This document shows, piece by piece, positions 45,663 to 59,568 of a DNA stretch of 64,000 nucleotides. The first letter of the stretch is position 1. Every line of letters begins with the position of its first letter. The position numbers and the translations under genes are program-made. Origin of the DNA: Phallusia mammillata (lineage: Eukaryota > Chordata > Ascidiacea > Phlebobranchia > Ascidiidae); contig QLIY01000906.1 of assembly GCA_003260075.1 (NCBI GenBank), positions 1 to 64,000 on the forward strand. The letters run 5' to 3'. The notes beneath the pieces were generated by a model, which was given only the letters and a program-made list of their open reading frames with translations, did not search any database and had not been told where the DNA came from.

Positions 45663-46756
45663 TACGAACCGGTAGACGTAAATAGTAAAACAAGGAAAAG
45701 TTCATTCGAATTCGTGTTGCAGGAATCATGTTTACCAACATGTGCACCGCAAAATAGCGAGACTTTAAATGCCACTCCAGTTACTGCATTTTTTGTGTGT
45801 ACTTCTAAGGAGCTGTACCTCATAACGTTAATGGTGCTATTGTGCAGTGCATAACATTAGTAACTCGTTAGCTAAATGCATTTAGCCTTACGGTTCAACG
45901 TCGTACTCAAGGCTCCTCATGCAAGGCAAATGTAGAAAATTCGAAATATAAAATAACGAAATCAAGTTGTGCAATGTATTATGTTAAGAAGATAATCGAA
46001 AAAAAGTAAAAAAACGTACAGTTATGCTACATTGATAATGTTCGTTTGAATGTTAATGTCTATTTAAAAAAAAATACTGCCACAAGAAGGATCAGACAGC
46101 GAAAAAAACGATAATTTGGTTACATTTCAACCAAAAGCGAGGCTTGAAGAAAACCGAACACCGTCAAAACAAACAAAAAGCGATAATCTGATAACCCGCA
46201 CTTCCACCACAAGCCGGTTGTGACAAGAGTCGAGCCGCAATGCGAACCGCCCGGGAAGAAAAAATGCCAAGACTCCCGCCGTTGTTGAGAAAAAGGTCGA
46301 AATCTGCAACACTGGCGTCTCATCTACTAACTTTAATGCAGTTGTATTGCAACGCTTTAGCTGTATGACCGTAACGCAGTGCTGTAATAGTCATCACTCG
46401 TACAGCCTTACAAAGCATCATTGTAAACATATTTCTAAGGAGGCGTATCCTTTTATGTACAGTTAATGAGATTTGTGTGCTGAAGTGTACAGAAAGTTAC
46501 GTTTACAAAGTATTGCTTTTATTAAGTGATATTGACAGTCAGGACACAATGTGGCCTAAACGTATTAAATGCTTGAGCTGTAGTTGTTTCTGCTCTTTGA
46601 ACTACAATAAGTGCATATTTGTTGAAAACGACTCATTGATATTCACGTAAAGTAATATACTATCACAATAAATCAGCAAAATATTAACATATAAATCTGG
46701 ACCATTTTAGATGGTTTAAAATGGATTTATTAGTGTTTTAGTAATAAGCAGCTAAT

Positions 46757-49700
46757 ATGACGGAAATGCGCACTGTGATTGGACTTTTGCTTGCTGTAGT
46801 ACAAGTTGCCGTTGCAGCTCACGAAGATGGAGAACATGTCGGTAAGTAAAAAATGCGAAAGAAAATTTCCCAATTTTGAGGACATTTAATATCAATTAAG
46901 CAACAAATTCACCATCAACTTTCGACCATTTATAGTAAAATTATATTTTAACCAACCAGTATCGTCCGAACGCTTTCTTATAAGTGTTAACCCCTAACGA
47001 GATGCATTCCATAAGCTGTTTCTACCAGGTATTATATTAACTTTATATAATTCTTCTGGCAATTGTACAAAATACAATTGTCAAAAGAGGTTTATATTAC
47101 GTTGAAATGCAATACGTTAAACATATTTTAGGCAGCGTCTTTATATATTTCTACAAAATACACAATTAGATTTTACCTAACAGCATGATGGTAATCAAAT
47201 TTGTCTAACCATAAAAAACATTTTGTTTTTTTAACTAATCCTACGGTTTAGAGTAGACTGTGTTATGTCATTTGCTATTGTGCAACTAACCCACACGCAA
47301 ACATTCCAAAAATGATTTAAACTTTGTAGCTCTTGGCGTTTGAAGATTATGTTACTGATAGACAGACAAAACGCCAATTACCACATGTATGCTTGCAAAC
47401 CGTGTACAACCAACATATTTTTTGTTTTATAAGCCAATTAAAAACCACAGGGTCTGCAGTATAATGACGTCATTTGTAAACTTTTAACTTTGGCCTGCAT
47501 TTTTCTACGCAAGCTTAAAAGGTAGTTAACGGGTAAACCGCGTAGCGCAAATCCAAAAATAGTTTCCTGGCCTTAACGATCATTCGCCGTTTTTAATGTC
47601 AGTGCAATTTTCCGGCAGTTTACAACGGGGACAAAAATATCAGGTCTACATTGGTATTACAAGCTGAAGATCTCTGCCATTGACCTTTTATGAAACCAAA
47701 ACCAGTGTTGGAAAACTAAAAAGTATATTTGTCTATCATTGATACCAGAAAGTTCCTTTGGAGTTTTTATTTTACCAAAAAATAAACTGACTGCAACCTA
47801 AAAGACATTTTACCGTTGCGGCAATACGCGTTTTTGGTTGATTCGAATCTAAAATAGTAAACTTTTGTGTTCAAAAAAGTGCTTTGTTGCGAATATTTTA
47901 CAATGCAACTATAAACGAAACATTTTGCATGAAACCAGACAAAACCTATGCCAAAGCATGCATAAAAAAGCACCGACCACGTTAAACCAGCAGTAAGCTT
48001 GTTATATTCACTTTGACACAAGTATAGCCGCTGCTATAATTTCACATCACTTAATGGATGTAAAATAGTTTTCGTTTTTTTAAACCTTGATTTCCGGGAC
48101 ACATTGTTGAAAAGCAAGTGACAAACTTCAAAGCAATGTTAAACATCGGTTTCACGCATAACTCAGTGCCAACCGACACACGATTTCTTGTTGATCTTGC
48201 AATCAAGGTTGCCAGGTTGCGAGGCTTACACAGATAAGCGATCCCTTGTCGGGTAAGTCCTGCATGAACGCACACGGCCCTGCACGTCGCCAAGAAAACT
48301 TTGCACCACGTCATACCGTGTTGTTGTGTTGTTTTTGGTTCTTATGTGTGTTTGTGGCATGTTTTGTTTTATTGCTGTAGTAAGCAACTATATTTGTCGT
48401 GTCTTTATATAGTGTGTCTTGCGTTGAAAATGTGCTTATTATTTTCAATATCATTTTTTTTTCTTTTTTATGTTTTTAGATTTTTGTTTGGCCTGAATGA
48501 CACAGTGCCCGTTTTGACTTGAGAATGCTGATTTAAAACCAATGTTACCTCATAAAAAGCTATTTGCCCAGGTATATTACCATATAGTTTTATTTATTTT
48601 AGTGCTCGGGGCAGAGATAGTCGACTGCCCTAACTTCTGCCACTGCCCTTCGTTGGAGCGGGTTGACTGCAGTGCGGCGAACCTGCAAGCCGTACCAGGA
48701 AACATATCGCGAACTACAACGTATCTGATGCTTAACAAGAACAGGTTTGAATCCATATGTACGAAAGTAATCTAATGAGTTTGGAAACAGAGTGTAGGAA
48801 TAATATAATAGACTGTTTATAAGTTATTTGAAACTCATGCAAAAGTAGAAAATTCGAAATATGCGCTGGGTCAGCTAAGATGAACATACATTCATCAACC
48901 CTGAAGCGTTCTGATTTGCGTTGCAATGTTTTCAAAAACTTCACTATTTTGCCAACTTCAGTAATACGGACATAATTTAGGTCTATGACTTGACGCTAGT
49001 TTGTCAGTTATTTAACAAAAATACGAAAAATCTGTCTCAAAACAATAACATAAATTCGTTAAGATCGCAACCCGTCTATAATTGTAGAAAAACAGACGTT
49101 GCGTTTTTTCTGTGTGTACATACAAAATGCGGTTTGACATACAGATGCCAACTGATAAGTACGTATACATTCCAATATGGCTATGACATTTCCCCACCCC
49201 TGTGTAGAGTTAAAAGGATTCGACAGATTTCAATCTGTTATCAATACGCCAAATTTACACTTCTTTGAAGCAGAGCACCTGCAGTTAAACACATCTTCTG
49301 CGAAATCTGTTACGTTTCGCCCATTTTTGCAAAACAAAAGCAAATATTGACGAGCACAGTCCCACTTCTGACAAAAAGATTTTTTGTAAAATAAAATTGT
49401 CCTCCTGTAGTGATTTTTAACTCGCATCACTTAACTGTAGGTCGGTTCTTGCCAGTGCTGGATTAACCATTAGGCAAAGTAGGCACGTGCCTATAGGCCA
49501 GTCATAAATCCAGGCCACTTTTCTTTGTGACAATGATTTGGCAACAATGATAATTCTAATTTTTCAGTTGGCAACTCTGATTTTTGGGCCACTTAATAAA
49601 TGTGCCTACAGGCCAGCAGACCCTTAATCCGGCACTGGTTCTTGCTTGTCCGTTTAAGTTGTACAGAAAGCGGGTCATATTTGAGCCTAACTTCCAACTC

Positions 49701-52700
49701 TGCAACAATATAGTGTGATTGAACTTGAATATAGAGCATGTTTCATTACAACTACGGCAATATGATGAAACATTTGTTGTTGTAAAACTGATGTTTCGCA
49801 TTTTTGGCATGCAACAGATTGGAGCATCTCTCCTCGGAATGTTTCAACGCCTGTCCGCTCATTCGAACACTGGATCTGCAGGAGAACCAGCTTTCAGACG
49901 AAGGTTTAACCGACAACACATTTGCGGGGGGGGGGGCACGGCAATATAATGAAACATTTGTTGTTGCAAAACTGATGTCTCGTTATTTTTTTATGCAACA
50001 GATTGGAGCATCTTTCCTCGGAATGTTTTAACGCCTGTCCTCTCATCCGAACACTGGATCTTCAGGAGAACCAGCTTTCAGACGAAGGTTTAACCGACAA
50101 CACATTTGCGCCGCTGGTCGATCTGCATCACCTTTATTTGGCTGAAAACCGGCTCCAGCAGGTTCCACGAGGCCTCCCTGACACCTTGATCACCCTGAAT
50201 TTGGCCGGTTAGCGAAACGTTAGAATATCAATTATCTACAAGCCATAGAGGTAACCGGTACTGAAACTGGAGCCCAAAGCCGAAAGTACAAGTCCGAAAC
50301 CCGGCCCGAACACGGATCTTTTTTGATAAACCCGTTTAGGCCCGAAAGTTTATACATTGAGATCCAAGGAAAGTCTAAGACAACAAACACAATAGACAAT
50401 AATATACCATTGATCTTAAACAACGCGTTTTAGTGTAAAGTCAAGCCCGAATCAAGCACGTTTTTTTTGAAGAAACCTAGGCCCAAACCCGGACCGAAAA
50501 GCCTGACCGACTTACAACTCTGCTGCAAACAGAAGATGTTTTAATTGGGAGTGAATAAGCCTTACATTTCGGTCATCAATATAAACAGAAAAAGACAAAC
50601 CAAAAACAATCCATTACGGGGGGGGGGTAAGAAACCTAGGCCCGAACCCGGACCGAAAAGCCTGACCGACTTACAACTCTGCTGCAATTAAACAGAAGGT
50701 GTTTTAATTGGAAGTGAATAATCCCGGTCATCAATATAAACAGAAAAAGACAAACCAAAAACAATCCATTACCTTATTTAACCGTTTTCACATTTACCGC
50801 TGTCATTTTCAGGCAAATAAAACCTATGTAATACAACCTATCAGCAATATGACTTTTTGCCTCATAAACCGGGAAAAGACAATCCTAAAACCTTCAAAAA
50901 TAAACACGCGAATAATCATGCACAAAAACCTAATCTAAGAATCAAGGTAGTGAAAAAGGCACAACATCGAAAATGATCAGCTCATTGCATTGTTTGTTGC
51001 AAGTGCACTTTAAAATTTCCATATTAGTATGCGGCAACTGTTCGTGCCCAAGCTACATACTACTTTATCTTCAAGGAACGCCATTGCAAGCGCCGGGGAT
51101 TTAGAGATTTACTTCGATTAGCGCCGAACGCACAGAACGGCCATTCATCACGTTTGCACGGCAGTGAGCATCGAGTTATAGGTTGGGGTTACCCGGTGTC
51201 GTTGAGCGCAAAAGGTTATTTTGGGTCGCTTTATTAGTTGTAGTTTAATAATTTTAGCAGCAGATTCAGACGAATTGGACAACTTGTTTCTTACGCTTTG
51301 GACAATATTTTATACCCTAACTAATTGGAATGCTTGGAAGGCTTGATTCGTACAAAGCTTTGAATAGCCCTGGCGTACTATGATTTATAATTTTTATAAG
51401 ACTACGGGGTGGTAGTATTAACTAATTTGGCAATTATGAACTTAATTCTTTTCCTTATTGAAAAGGCTCAAGGTTTTGTGCTATATTAGACACAAAACAC
51501 TGAGATAACATGACCCTTTTCAAAATAAAGCAATGTAAATTATTGTAGAAGACACATAATCGCTTGAGCTCATTCTATATGAATCCCTACACTGATTGAA
51601 CGCATGCTTTCAGCCGCAGTCGCAATGCTTTCACTGTCCGACCCGTACGCAAAACGGCATATCACAGCCTTAGCATAACCTTTGACCTTTTGGCGACTCA
51701 GGAAACGAGATCAAGCGAATCGACCCGCACACTCTTACCAACATGAAACTGCGACACTTATATCTCCATGACAACCTGCTTAGCAACTCAGGTGTTCGTA
51801 GAAAAGTCTTCCGTGGCCTCGCTCACCTGGAAGAGGTCACTCTCTCAAACAACGCTTTCTTGGGGGTTCCCCCGTTGCCAACCTCGTCAGAATTGGTGAG
51901 TAACATCGGGAAAATTTATGGCAATACGACATTCTTATATCAGTTCTATTGTTCTGTCGATATAGGCCTATATGCAGTGGTGGGATTCAAATTTTTTTGT
52001 CACCTGGTTCTATCACAAAAGTCATATTTTTCAGCCGGTTCAGTTACAAAAAGTCCATTGACAGTAACCAGTAATGCTAACCGGTTCGCTGATCTCATAA
52101 AATTTCGTGAGACGGTTCTATATAACCGGTGCGAACCGTCTGAATCCCTCCACTGCCTATATGTAGGCATGTTTTACTATTCATATATAAGTTGTAAAGT
52201 ATATGTTGTCTTGTCATTTAAAAATAACTTACTTTGAGATTAAGAAGTTTAAAACTATTGATCATGTTTATTTGGACGAGAATTGTAGTAATTTAATTGA
52301 TCAAAAAAATCGCTACCAGTGTTTTGCACTTAAGCGGTTGTACAAATAAATTTAATAAGTTAATTCGGTTTTTTTACAAGCCAGAGATGTTTTTGTCAGC
52401 TGTTTTCTTGTGACCAGCCTTTAGCAAGTAACAGACTTCAAACGCATTGGAAAATTTTCGACAACTTTTATTTTTATTTTTTAGATTTACCTTCAGGACA
52501 ACGGAATCGAAAGTATTGCCGACGGTGCGTTTCGCCGAGTACGAAAAGCCCGTCTGCTCTTTTTGCAGAAAAACAAACTTTCGGATGAGGGGATTACTCG
52601 TCGTTCGTTCGCTGGTCTTCCTCGGTTCGTGAATTATGTTTTTATCCTAATTTTGTGTTTCCATTATAATGCTATAGCTGCACCCGAAGATAACAAAAAA

Positions 52701-55700
52701 AGTTTGTTCATGTGAGATGATCCTAAAATTTGACTGAATTAAAAAAAATGACTGAATTTTACACATTTTTTTCCATTGGTGCACCCATAAAATTTTGGTT
52801 ATTTATGGATGCCTCCTGGTGTAAATATTCTTAAGAAACACTGCTCTTAACCAGCGGTTCTTAACCTGCGGATAATTACGCGTGAATTTTAAAGGGATTA
52901 ATTACATTGGCAGTTTTAGTTTTGTGACATCATAGATGGGAATGTCAGCTTTTTAAAAAGTGGGGGAAAATAAAAATAATCCAGTTGTTTTTTAGGGGTA
53001 ACGATAATAATTGAGCCAAATACCCCTGCTTTACACCCTAAACAGCAATACAAAATAACAGTAAAATAACAGCCCGTTTGACCATGTCCCTAAAAATTAA
53101 CTTTATTGTGGGTCCCCTTCCATAAATCAGCACAAACACGCGTGTGGGGACCCATTCGTTTTTCTGCAAAAACAATCATGTGTGTTGACCAAATGATGTG
53201 TATAGTAAATTGGTAAATAGGATATAGAATATATAAAATGGAAGTATATCAGAAAGCCTCTATTCTAGTTTATTTTTAACTTACAAATTTACATGATAGC
53301 CTTCGCATCAACATAAGCAGGAAAACTGACAACAACCAGAGGCGTGTGATACGACTTTGACGTGACATTTCTGCGATGTTTGAGGCGTCATTGGCAGTTA
53401 ATACGCGTTTAAATCCACAATATCCGTTTAAATTCACATTTTGGCGGGAATTGAGTGACAAGTTAGAATGATATCTACAAGAAGACCAGTTTAAACTTGA
53501 ATTGATTGATATGTTTTGATCTGATGGCTACATTGTGTCACGAAGTTATTTTTTGAAACAAATAATGAACCGAAGTTACATTTTCAAATTGTAAGTTATT
53601 TGTGGCCGCTGCAGAGTTGTAAGCGGACCTGAACCCGAATCGTTTTTATGAGAAACCCGTTAGGCCCGAAAGTTTGTTTGACAGGCCTATAATCAAGAAA
53701 ACATACACAATACACAATGGACATAGAAGACAATGGTCTAAATTAGTCGTTTTACGGCATTAGGTTATATCCAGCAACTAACTGTTTAGGTAATTTACAT
53801 TTAAAACAATCGCAGAACATGAAGCCAGGCCTGAATCAAGCCCGTTTGTTACAAAAACAAAGCCCGAACCCGACCCGACTTACAACTCTGGGCCGCTGCA
53901 TTCAAATGTTTTGTTTAAAGTTTTAGATTAAAACAGTGTTACTGTTGTCAGTATTACATACTTTATGGTACGCTTCTATCCACATTTTACAAAGTTTTGA
54001 TATTGCACAAAGTTGAATTTTCTTATGGGCTGTTCTGCCAAGCTGAATTTGGTTTGTAAAAAGTTAACAAGACAAAACAAAATACACGCACTTACAGTGC
54101 TTATGAAATAACCAAAAAAATATATAATTATATAGATTGTGGATCGAAAAAATATCCAAGCAGCTGTTATGAAATCGTTTTTTTTCTCTTAATAGAACAA
54201 ACCCAGCACATGCAGAGAAAAATATTACTTCAAAGATCTGTAGTTAAAAAATCTTAAATATTTCAAAACCATTGTGTAGGGTTGAGTACATGGATTTATC
54301 GGACAATAAGTTGACAAGAGTTCCGAATTACCTTCCAACTAAAGTCAAGCGATTACATTTGGAGCGGAACAAAATCAGTAACGTGTCAAAGGAGGCGCTG
54401 TCTCGTCTTAAGGTTCGTGAAAAGGATTTCCATTTTTTGGAATGTGCAAAGAAACACGGGGTCAAAATGAACAGAAGAAAACATACAGCTGATACGAAAC
54501 TTCAAAAGTAGCTAACTTTCAATAGAAAATCGTTTCAATGAATATATTTATTTCGCCAAAATTGCATTTTCAGATCCCTATTGAAATAGAGCAGTGGTCG
54601 TCAATGGCCATGCTGTCTGTTGGAGGGTCATCCTATTCAGTTTAAACACTCTCAGTCTCCAAAAGATAGAATTTGAATCAAAATTGACGCTTTGGAATTG
54701 GGCACTTAGCATTTTTGAATCGGGCGCTTAGCATTCCATCACTATTTCTCGAATGTTTCGGAAGTACGTGATCTAATAACTGGGCCAATCTAGTAACATG
54801 GGGGGGGGGATTGGGTACTTGGCATTTTTGAATCGGGCGCTTAGCATTCCATCACTATTTCTCGAAAAAATGTTTCGGAAGTACGTGATCTAATAACTGG
54901 GCCAATCTAGTAACATTAAAACCATCACCACCATAGCGCAAGTTCACCCTATGCATCAGGTCGTGTTGCGCGAAAGGTCTTATTTCTGGACAGTTGCCAA
55001 CTTCAAAGCGAAAATTACCGATAAACGACGTAATTATGGCATCATAGACGAGTTATCGGAAACCCATTGCGTGCATGCAACGCCTAAATGGCAACAAAGA
55101 CCGCCTGTAGTAACTTTCAGCAACGTTAAGGCTCTTTTACATATAACGTTGCGCAAGGTAACGCTAGTTAGAGGGTGTGTAACCTGATTTTAACGACGGA
55201 AGCACATAGTTTGTGACCCTAAGATCAATTTGTTCTGCATTAGGTTACTCTGTTAAGCCTATCTGTACTCTATGATCTGGTGCAAATGCTTCGTTGCAAG
55301 CCTTTAGGTTTTGGGTTGCGATTATAGATGGGGGGGGGGTTGCCAGTTGAAGTTTTTGTAACCTGATTTTAACGACGGAAGCACCATGGTTCGTGACCCC
55401 AAGATCAATTTGTTTTGCATTAGGTTACACTGTTAAGCCTATCTGTACTCTATGATCTGGGGCAAATGCTTCGTTGCAAGCCTTTAGGTTTTGGGTTGCG
55501 ATTATAGATGAAAGTAGAAGACTTTTTACCTGAGCGAACTTTTTACCTTAAATAAAAATAAAATAATGGTTGATGTTTTTCACGTTTTTTACCATATTTT
55601 AAATTTCATTTAATTGTAAAAAAATCACAGATTATATGACATCCATTAAAAGATGCTTAGAAAACATCACAGGGATAAAATACTGTAAAGACTAGATAGA

Positions 55701-58700
55701 TCTATCCAGGGATTGTATAATGTATGGTAGATTTAGAAATAGCTTTAGAAAATAGATTTAGAAATATTCAACGTACAGATACAACCTGAGCAAAAATATA
55801 CCAAAAGCGTCAAAAATATCGGCAAGCTTTTATAAATACGATCATATCGAGATTTACCAAACAACCTTGCATGTCGGCGTCTTTGTAATTGCGATTGGAG
55901 TGATGGGGGGGGGGTAAAATATACCAAAAGCGTCAAAAATATCGGTAAACTTTTATAAATACGATCATATCGAGGTTTGCCAAACAACCTTGCATGTCGG
56001 CGTCTTTGTAATTGCGATTGGAGTGATAAGTGCGCTGATAATTTTATATCTGAAGCTTCAATCTGAGATGTTGATCTACGAGCGACGCAAATCGGAAATT
56101 TTCGAGATTTTTCTCCGACAAGTCGCTGTAACGAGCGGGTCCCGAATGATTGCGTTTTAATGTCTTACTGAGGTTGCGAGTATGTCCAAGAAACTGAGCT
56201 TTAGTTGTTTGCGGCCTAAATGAGCAGAAAATTGTTTTTCTTCAACGTTTGTGGAGATCCTTTTCCCGTCAAATTTCCTCACTAATTTACCATAACAACG
56301 CAAAAACGTGACCTACTTGCCGTTTTATGTAAATTCATACAAGTTTGTAAACTTTAGCCGAAATGAAACGGGGGGGGGGTCGCGTCAAATTTTCTCACTA
56401 ATTTACCATAACAACGCAAAAACGTGACCTACCTGCCGTTTTATGTAAGTTAAAAGTTTGTAAACTTTAGCCGAAATGAAACTTTGGAAACTAAAACGTA
56501 CTTGAATATTACACCAACTACAAATGTGTTGCCTGATTGGTTTTTGTGGGTGGGTAAGAAATGAATTTCATCAAACTATGATTTTTTGTTCGGACTTGTG
56601 CTTTCGGGTTCGGGCTCCAGTTTCAGACCCGTTTATAACTCTGGACATGAACATCATGCCAAGGTCTTAAATTTTAAGTGCAAATCAAACATAAACAACT
56701 GTATGGGCAAAAACAACACACACCGAAGCAGTGAACGCGTCTGCATTGTCCCTAAACCAACCCAAAGCTGTGTAGAAATTTAACAAGCACTTTAATGATG
56801 TTTCAACAATGCTGATGTTTTTGTTTCATCTACAGAGAGTGGAGTATCTTCTGCTGCAACAGAACAACATTAAGACAAGCGGCATAGAAACAGGAGCTTT
56901 TTCACGTCTACACCGTCTCCACACTTTACATCTCTTTCGCAACCACCTAACGGAAATTCCTAAGCAGCTTCCCAAAAAGTAACTTGTGTACAAAACCTCG
57001 TACACCAAATGTTGCACAAAAATGTCAATATCATAAGTTAATTGTCTTAAAGCACTGATCTGTTCATACTGTAAAGTTCTCGTAAATACGTTTATCAAAA
57101 TACGGTTGATAGATGTTTACCAGCCAATGGTGACAATCGCTTAAAAGTGAAAAACAATTTAGAACGCTGCGTTTTAATAAACAAATAAGCTAAGTTTTAT
57201 CCAGTATGTGTCAAGTCAAATTGTGTGAAATATAGCGCCTATTTCTTTAACGAATGTATCTGTCAGAAAATTTTGGTAAATTTTGTTTGGTATTTTTATG
57301 AATACTAAAGGTGTTTGGAGCAAGGCTTGCTTAAACTGTTTTTTTTAAGGCTTCGGGTTCTTGTTCTACTTAACAACGACATTAACGTCATCAACTCTGA
57401 CGATTTCAACACGAGTCGTGGCATCAACGAGTTAGATGTTCGTTACAACAAACTCACCAACCCTGGTATCGCTAGAGGATCTTTACGGAAATTGAGATCC
57501 CTGCACAAAGTGGACTTCTCTGGAAATAAACTGCGTGCAGTACCGGTTTTCCCACGGTAAGAATAAACCCGGAAGTAGCCATAAAACCGTTAAACAGTAA
57601 AACTTTCAAATGTTGGAAACAAGTCTTTACTAAAGGTGAAAATTCAGTATCAAGTCATTCGCCAAACATGGGTGCTTGACGACTCAAATAAAGACTTTAA
57701 ATGCCACAATAATATTTTTGGCAAAATTTACAACCAGTGTTTCTCCTTACCCACGATTCTTTATCAAGCGAAACTTGCCTGTTAGCGGACCCAACCAAAA
57801 TGTGAAATAATTACAAAAAGGTATGAGAAACTAATATTCCAACACTGAACCAGTGTCATTACAGGACTAGCTTGTTACATGTCAACCTTGTCAAGGTAAA
57901 TTTCTAAACGCAATATCATTTTGAGAAAAGTGCGGTATATTAGGGCACATTAGCAAAACCACTGTAGCTTCGTTAACACTGGTAACTTTGGACCCAAAAT
58001 TACATGATAGGTTGATCGATGTGTCCCTTACTCAAAATCACTCAAAATTACTAAGCCTAAAAGTAGGCCCACAAACAACAAGCTATTTTAAATTTCTCAA
58101 AGGTCATTGTTTAACAGTGACAAAGCATGTTTTGCAATCTGCTGAGTCATCACTAATACATAAAATTTCAGAAACGTCACAACGGTGTTGCTGATGACGA
58201 ATCATATTTACCGGATTCCTCCTCACGCTTTGGCCAGAATGCCACTTCTCACTCACTTGTATCTTTCTAACAACCGACTAACTGACGACGGAATACCGGA
58301 TCGAGTCTTTACCCGGAATGCCCGCCTCAAGGTATTGTACTGTTACACATACTGGGACCAATATAGACAGACCGAGGCAACGCCGTGAAATCTGCGGGGT
58401 TTTCACACTCGCACCCCGGTTGAAGTTTTAAAATAAGCTTAATATAGATGTTGGCTGAAATCTTAGTGCGGCGAGCTTAATTTGTAAATGATCAGTGTGG
58501 TATACGGAAATTTAAATGTTTAACATCTAAGTTAAAACAAGCCCCTATTTCTCGGGGGGGGGGTAAGATAGTGTGGCGAGCTTAATTTGTAAATGATCAG
58601 TGTGGTATAGGGAAATTTAAATGTTTAACATCTAAGTTAAAACAAGCCCCTATTTCTCTGCGTTAACGAAAATTCGGTCATTTTCTGTTCTTAAAGACAT

Positions 58701-59568
58701 ATCAATAAGGTAAGGATGGATGTCAAATAGGTATCAAAAAGCCCAATACCCGTAACTTGTAATTTAACCCACGACTTAACGTTAAAAATGCCGGTTTGGG
58801 CGAGAAAATCGCCACCCTGTTAAGAAGTATTCGTTTACCAAAGACATACTTTTTGACCAAGGACTAAGCTTAAACCGAACTTTAGTGTAAAACATTAACA
58901 GAAATGGCAACTTTTCCACATCAATTTATAAGAGACCACGTAAATTTCGAGTGTTTGTGCGCAATGCCCTACAGAACACATACTGGCCAAGTATTACCAT
59001 TTACCTGCGCATTAGCATATAATTATTTAACTTCATCAACAGACTTTAGACCTCGGAGAAAACAACCTAACGTCAGTTCCGGTAAACCTACCAGTGAACA
59101 TCGAGCACCTGAACTTGGCTAGCAACAGGATCAAAGCCATAGCCAAGGAAACCTTTCTTCACACGCCCTATTTGAAAGGTAATGAACAACAGATAAGCAA
59201 TACCGGGTACAGAGAAACTAAAAGTTGTAAATTGTTTTCTATGAATAATGAGTCTGTGGTTATAACACTTTTGCACATATGCAGTTGTTCATCTGCAAGA
59301 CAACGATCTCCTCCCGGAAACGGTTTCAAGGGCGGCGTTTTTGCATCTCCGATATTTGCAGCGCATCGACATCACCTGGCGGCCAAGAACAACGCAATAT
59401 AATTTGCCACAGGGCAGCGCCAGCGAGCGACACAAACGCGACCTCTCACACACTTGGCCGACGAAAACTGGTTGGGTGCGAGAAAAATGCAAATCGAAAC
59501 CGTCTGCTTGCCTTAACGGAGAGTTGGTAGTGTGGCCAAACAGAAAACGTCGTCGCAAAGTATCCTGA
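46757..59568 (+). CDS. PODN-like: Podocan-like secreted leucine-rich-repeat protein (class V SLRP)
   Basis: Eleven exons join in phase: 46757-46841, 48603-48744, 50002-50207, 51702-51895, 52485-52624, 54280-54412, 56836-56978, 57350-57556, 58172-58331, 59043-59178 and 59285-59568. They give 609 residues (human podocan 613). A signal peptide (about 1-20) is followed by a cysteine cluster C37-x3-C-x-C-x7-C51 and about 20 leucine-rich repeats. The repeats alternate in podocan style: a longer one with LSDEGL, LSNSGV or LTDDGI, then a shorter one after VP..LP. Podocans are extracellular-matrix proteins that bind collagen. The tail ends WPNRKRRRKVS, basic where vertebrate podocan is acidic. Two cysteines near the C-terminus may form the cap. 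Introns are crowded with elements and gap duplications; a truncated extra copy of exon 3 lies at 49818-49925. Confidence 0.92.
49453..49637. mobile_element. hAT-type element (cagtgctggattaa family) in podocan intron 2
   Basis: 185 bp with ends cagtgctggattaa and ttaatccggcactg and a perfect 8-bp duplication gttcttgc. A second, gap-truncated member lies at 8158-8272. Confidence 0.92.
49818..49925 (+). other. Truncated duplicate of podocan exon 3 (assembly copy)
   Basis: Begins at a gcaacag acceptor and repeats the first 108 bases of exon 3 (encoding LEHLSSECFNACPLIRTLDL onward) with synonymous differences. It stops at an 11-G run (49926-49936), after which the preceding intron and full exon occur again. 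It is the end of an overlapping contig or haplotype, not an extra exon. Confidence 0.85.
50221..50700. repeat. Copies of the cagagttgtaagc family in podocan intron 3
   Basis: Contains reverse-complement motifs of the family (cccgtttaggcccgaaag, gacttacaactctg). The right part (about 50465-50615) is repeated after a 10-G gap (50618-50627) with small differences. Confidence 0.6.
51975..52155. mobile_element. hAT-type element (cagtggtgggattcaa family) in podocan intron 4
   Basis: 181 bp, ends cagtggtgggattcaa and ctgaatccctccactg, with a perfect 8-bp duplication cctatatg. It lies just after exon 4, and the open frame from exon 4 runs through it by chance. Confidence 0.9.
53612..53890. mobile_element. 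Type copy of the cagagttgtaagc family in podocan intron 5
   Basis: 279 bp, inverted ends cagagttgtaag and cttacaactctg, with a perfect 8-bp duplication ggccgctg. The interior is rich in cccgaacccg motifs. This copy defines the borders for the fragments near 42871, 45480, 50221 and 56590. Confidence 0.9.
54685..56480. repeat. Series of four gap-separated duplications in podocan intron 6
   Basis: Four 10-G runs (54800-54809, 55330-55339, 55905-55914, 56370-56379) each separate near-identical neighbours of roughly 90-170 bp, with point and small length differences. Between them is AT-rich intron DNA without recognised content. Confidence 0.8.

Larger units (their letters stand above)
35867..46756. 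other. Long region without a recognised gene
   Basis: Almost 11 kb. It contains a hAT-type element (36973-37294), a frame of interest at 38362-38586, an inverted-repeat unit with tandem motifs (41001-41250), and copies of the cagagttgtaagc family (about 42871-43155 and 45480-45662) with gap duplications at 43011-43020 and around the single n at 45334. A tRNA-like T-arm lies near 43250. Short frames elsewhere show no domain. Regulatory DNA or exons too short to recognise cannot be excluded. Confidence 0.5.

Noticed and set aside
49719..50031. Separate leucine-rich-repeat gene or extra podocan exon
   Set aside because: It is a copy of intron 2 and the first half of exon 3, ending at a G-run; the full exon follows.
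57865..57895. A 31-base podocan exon
   Set aside because: It breaks the reading frame of the next exon and the leucine-rich-repeat pattern; skipping it restores both.
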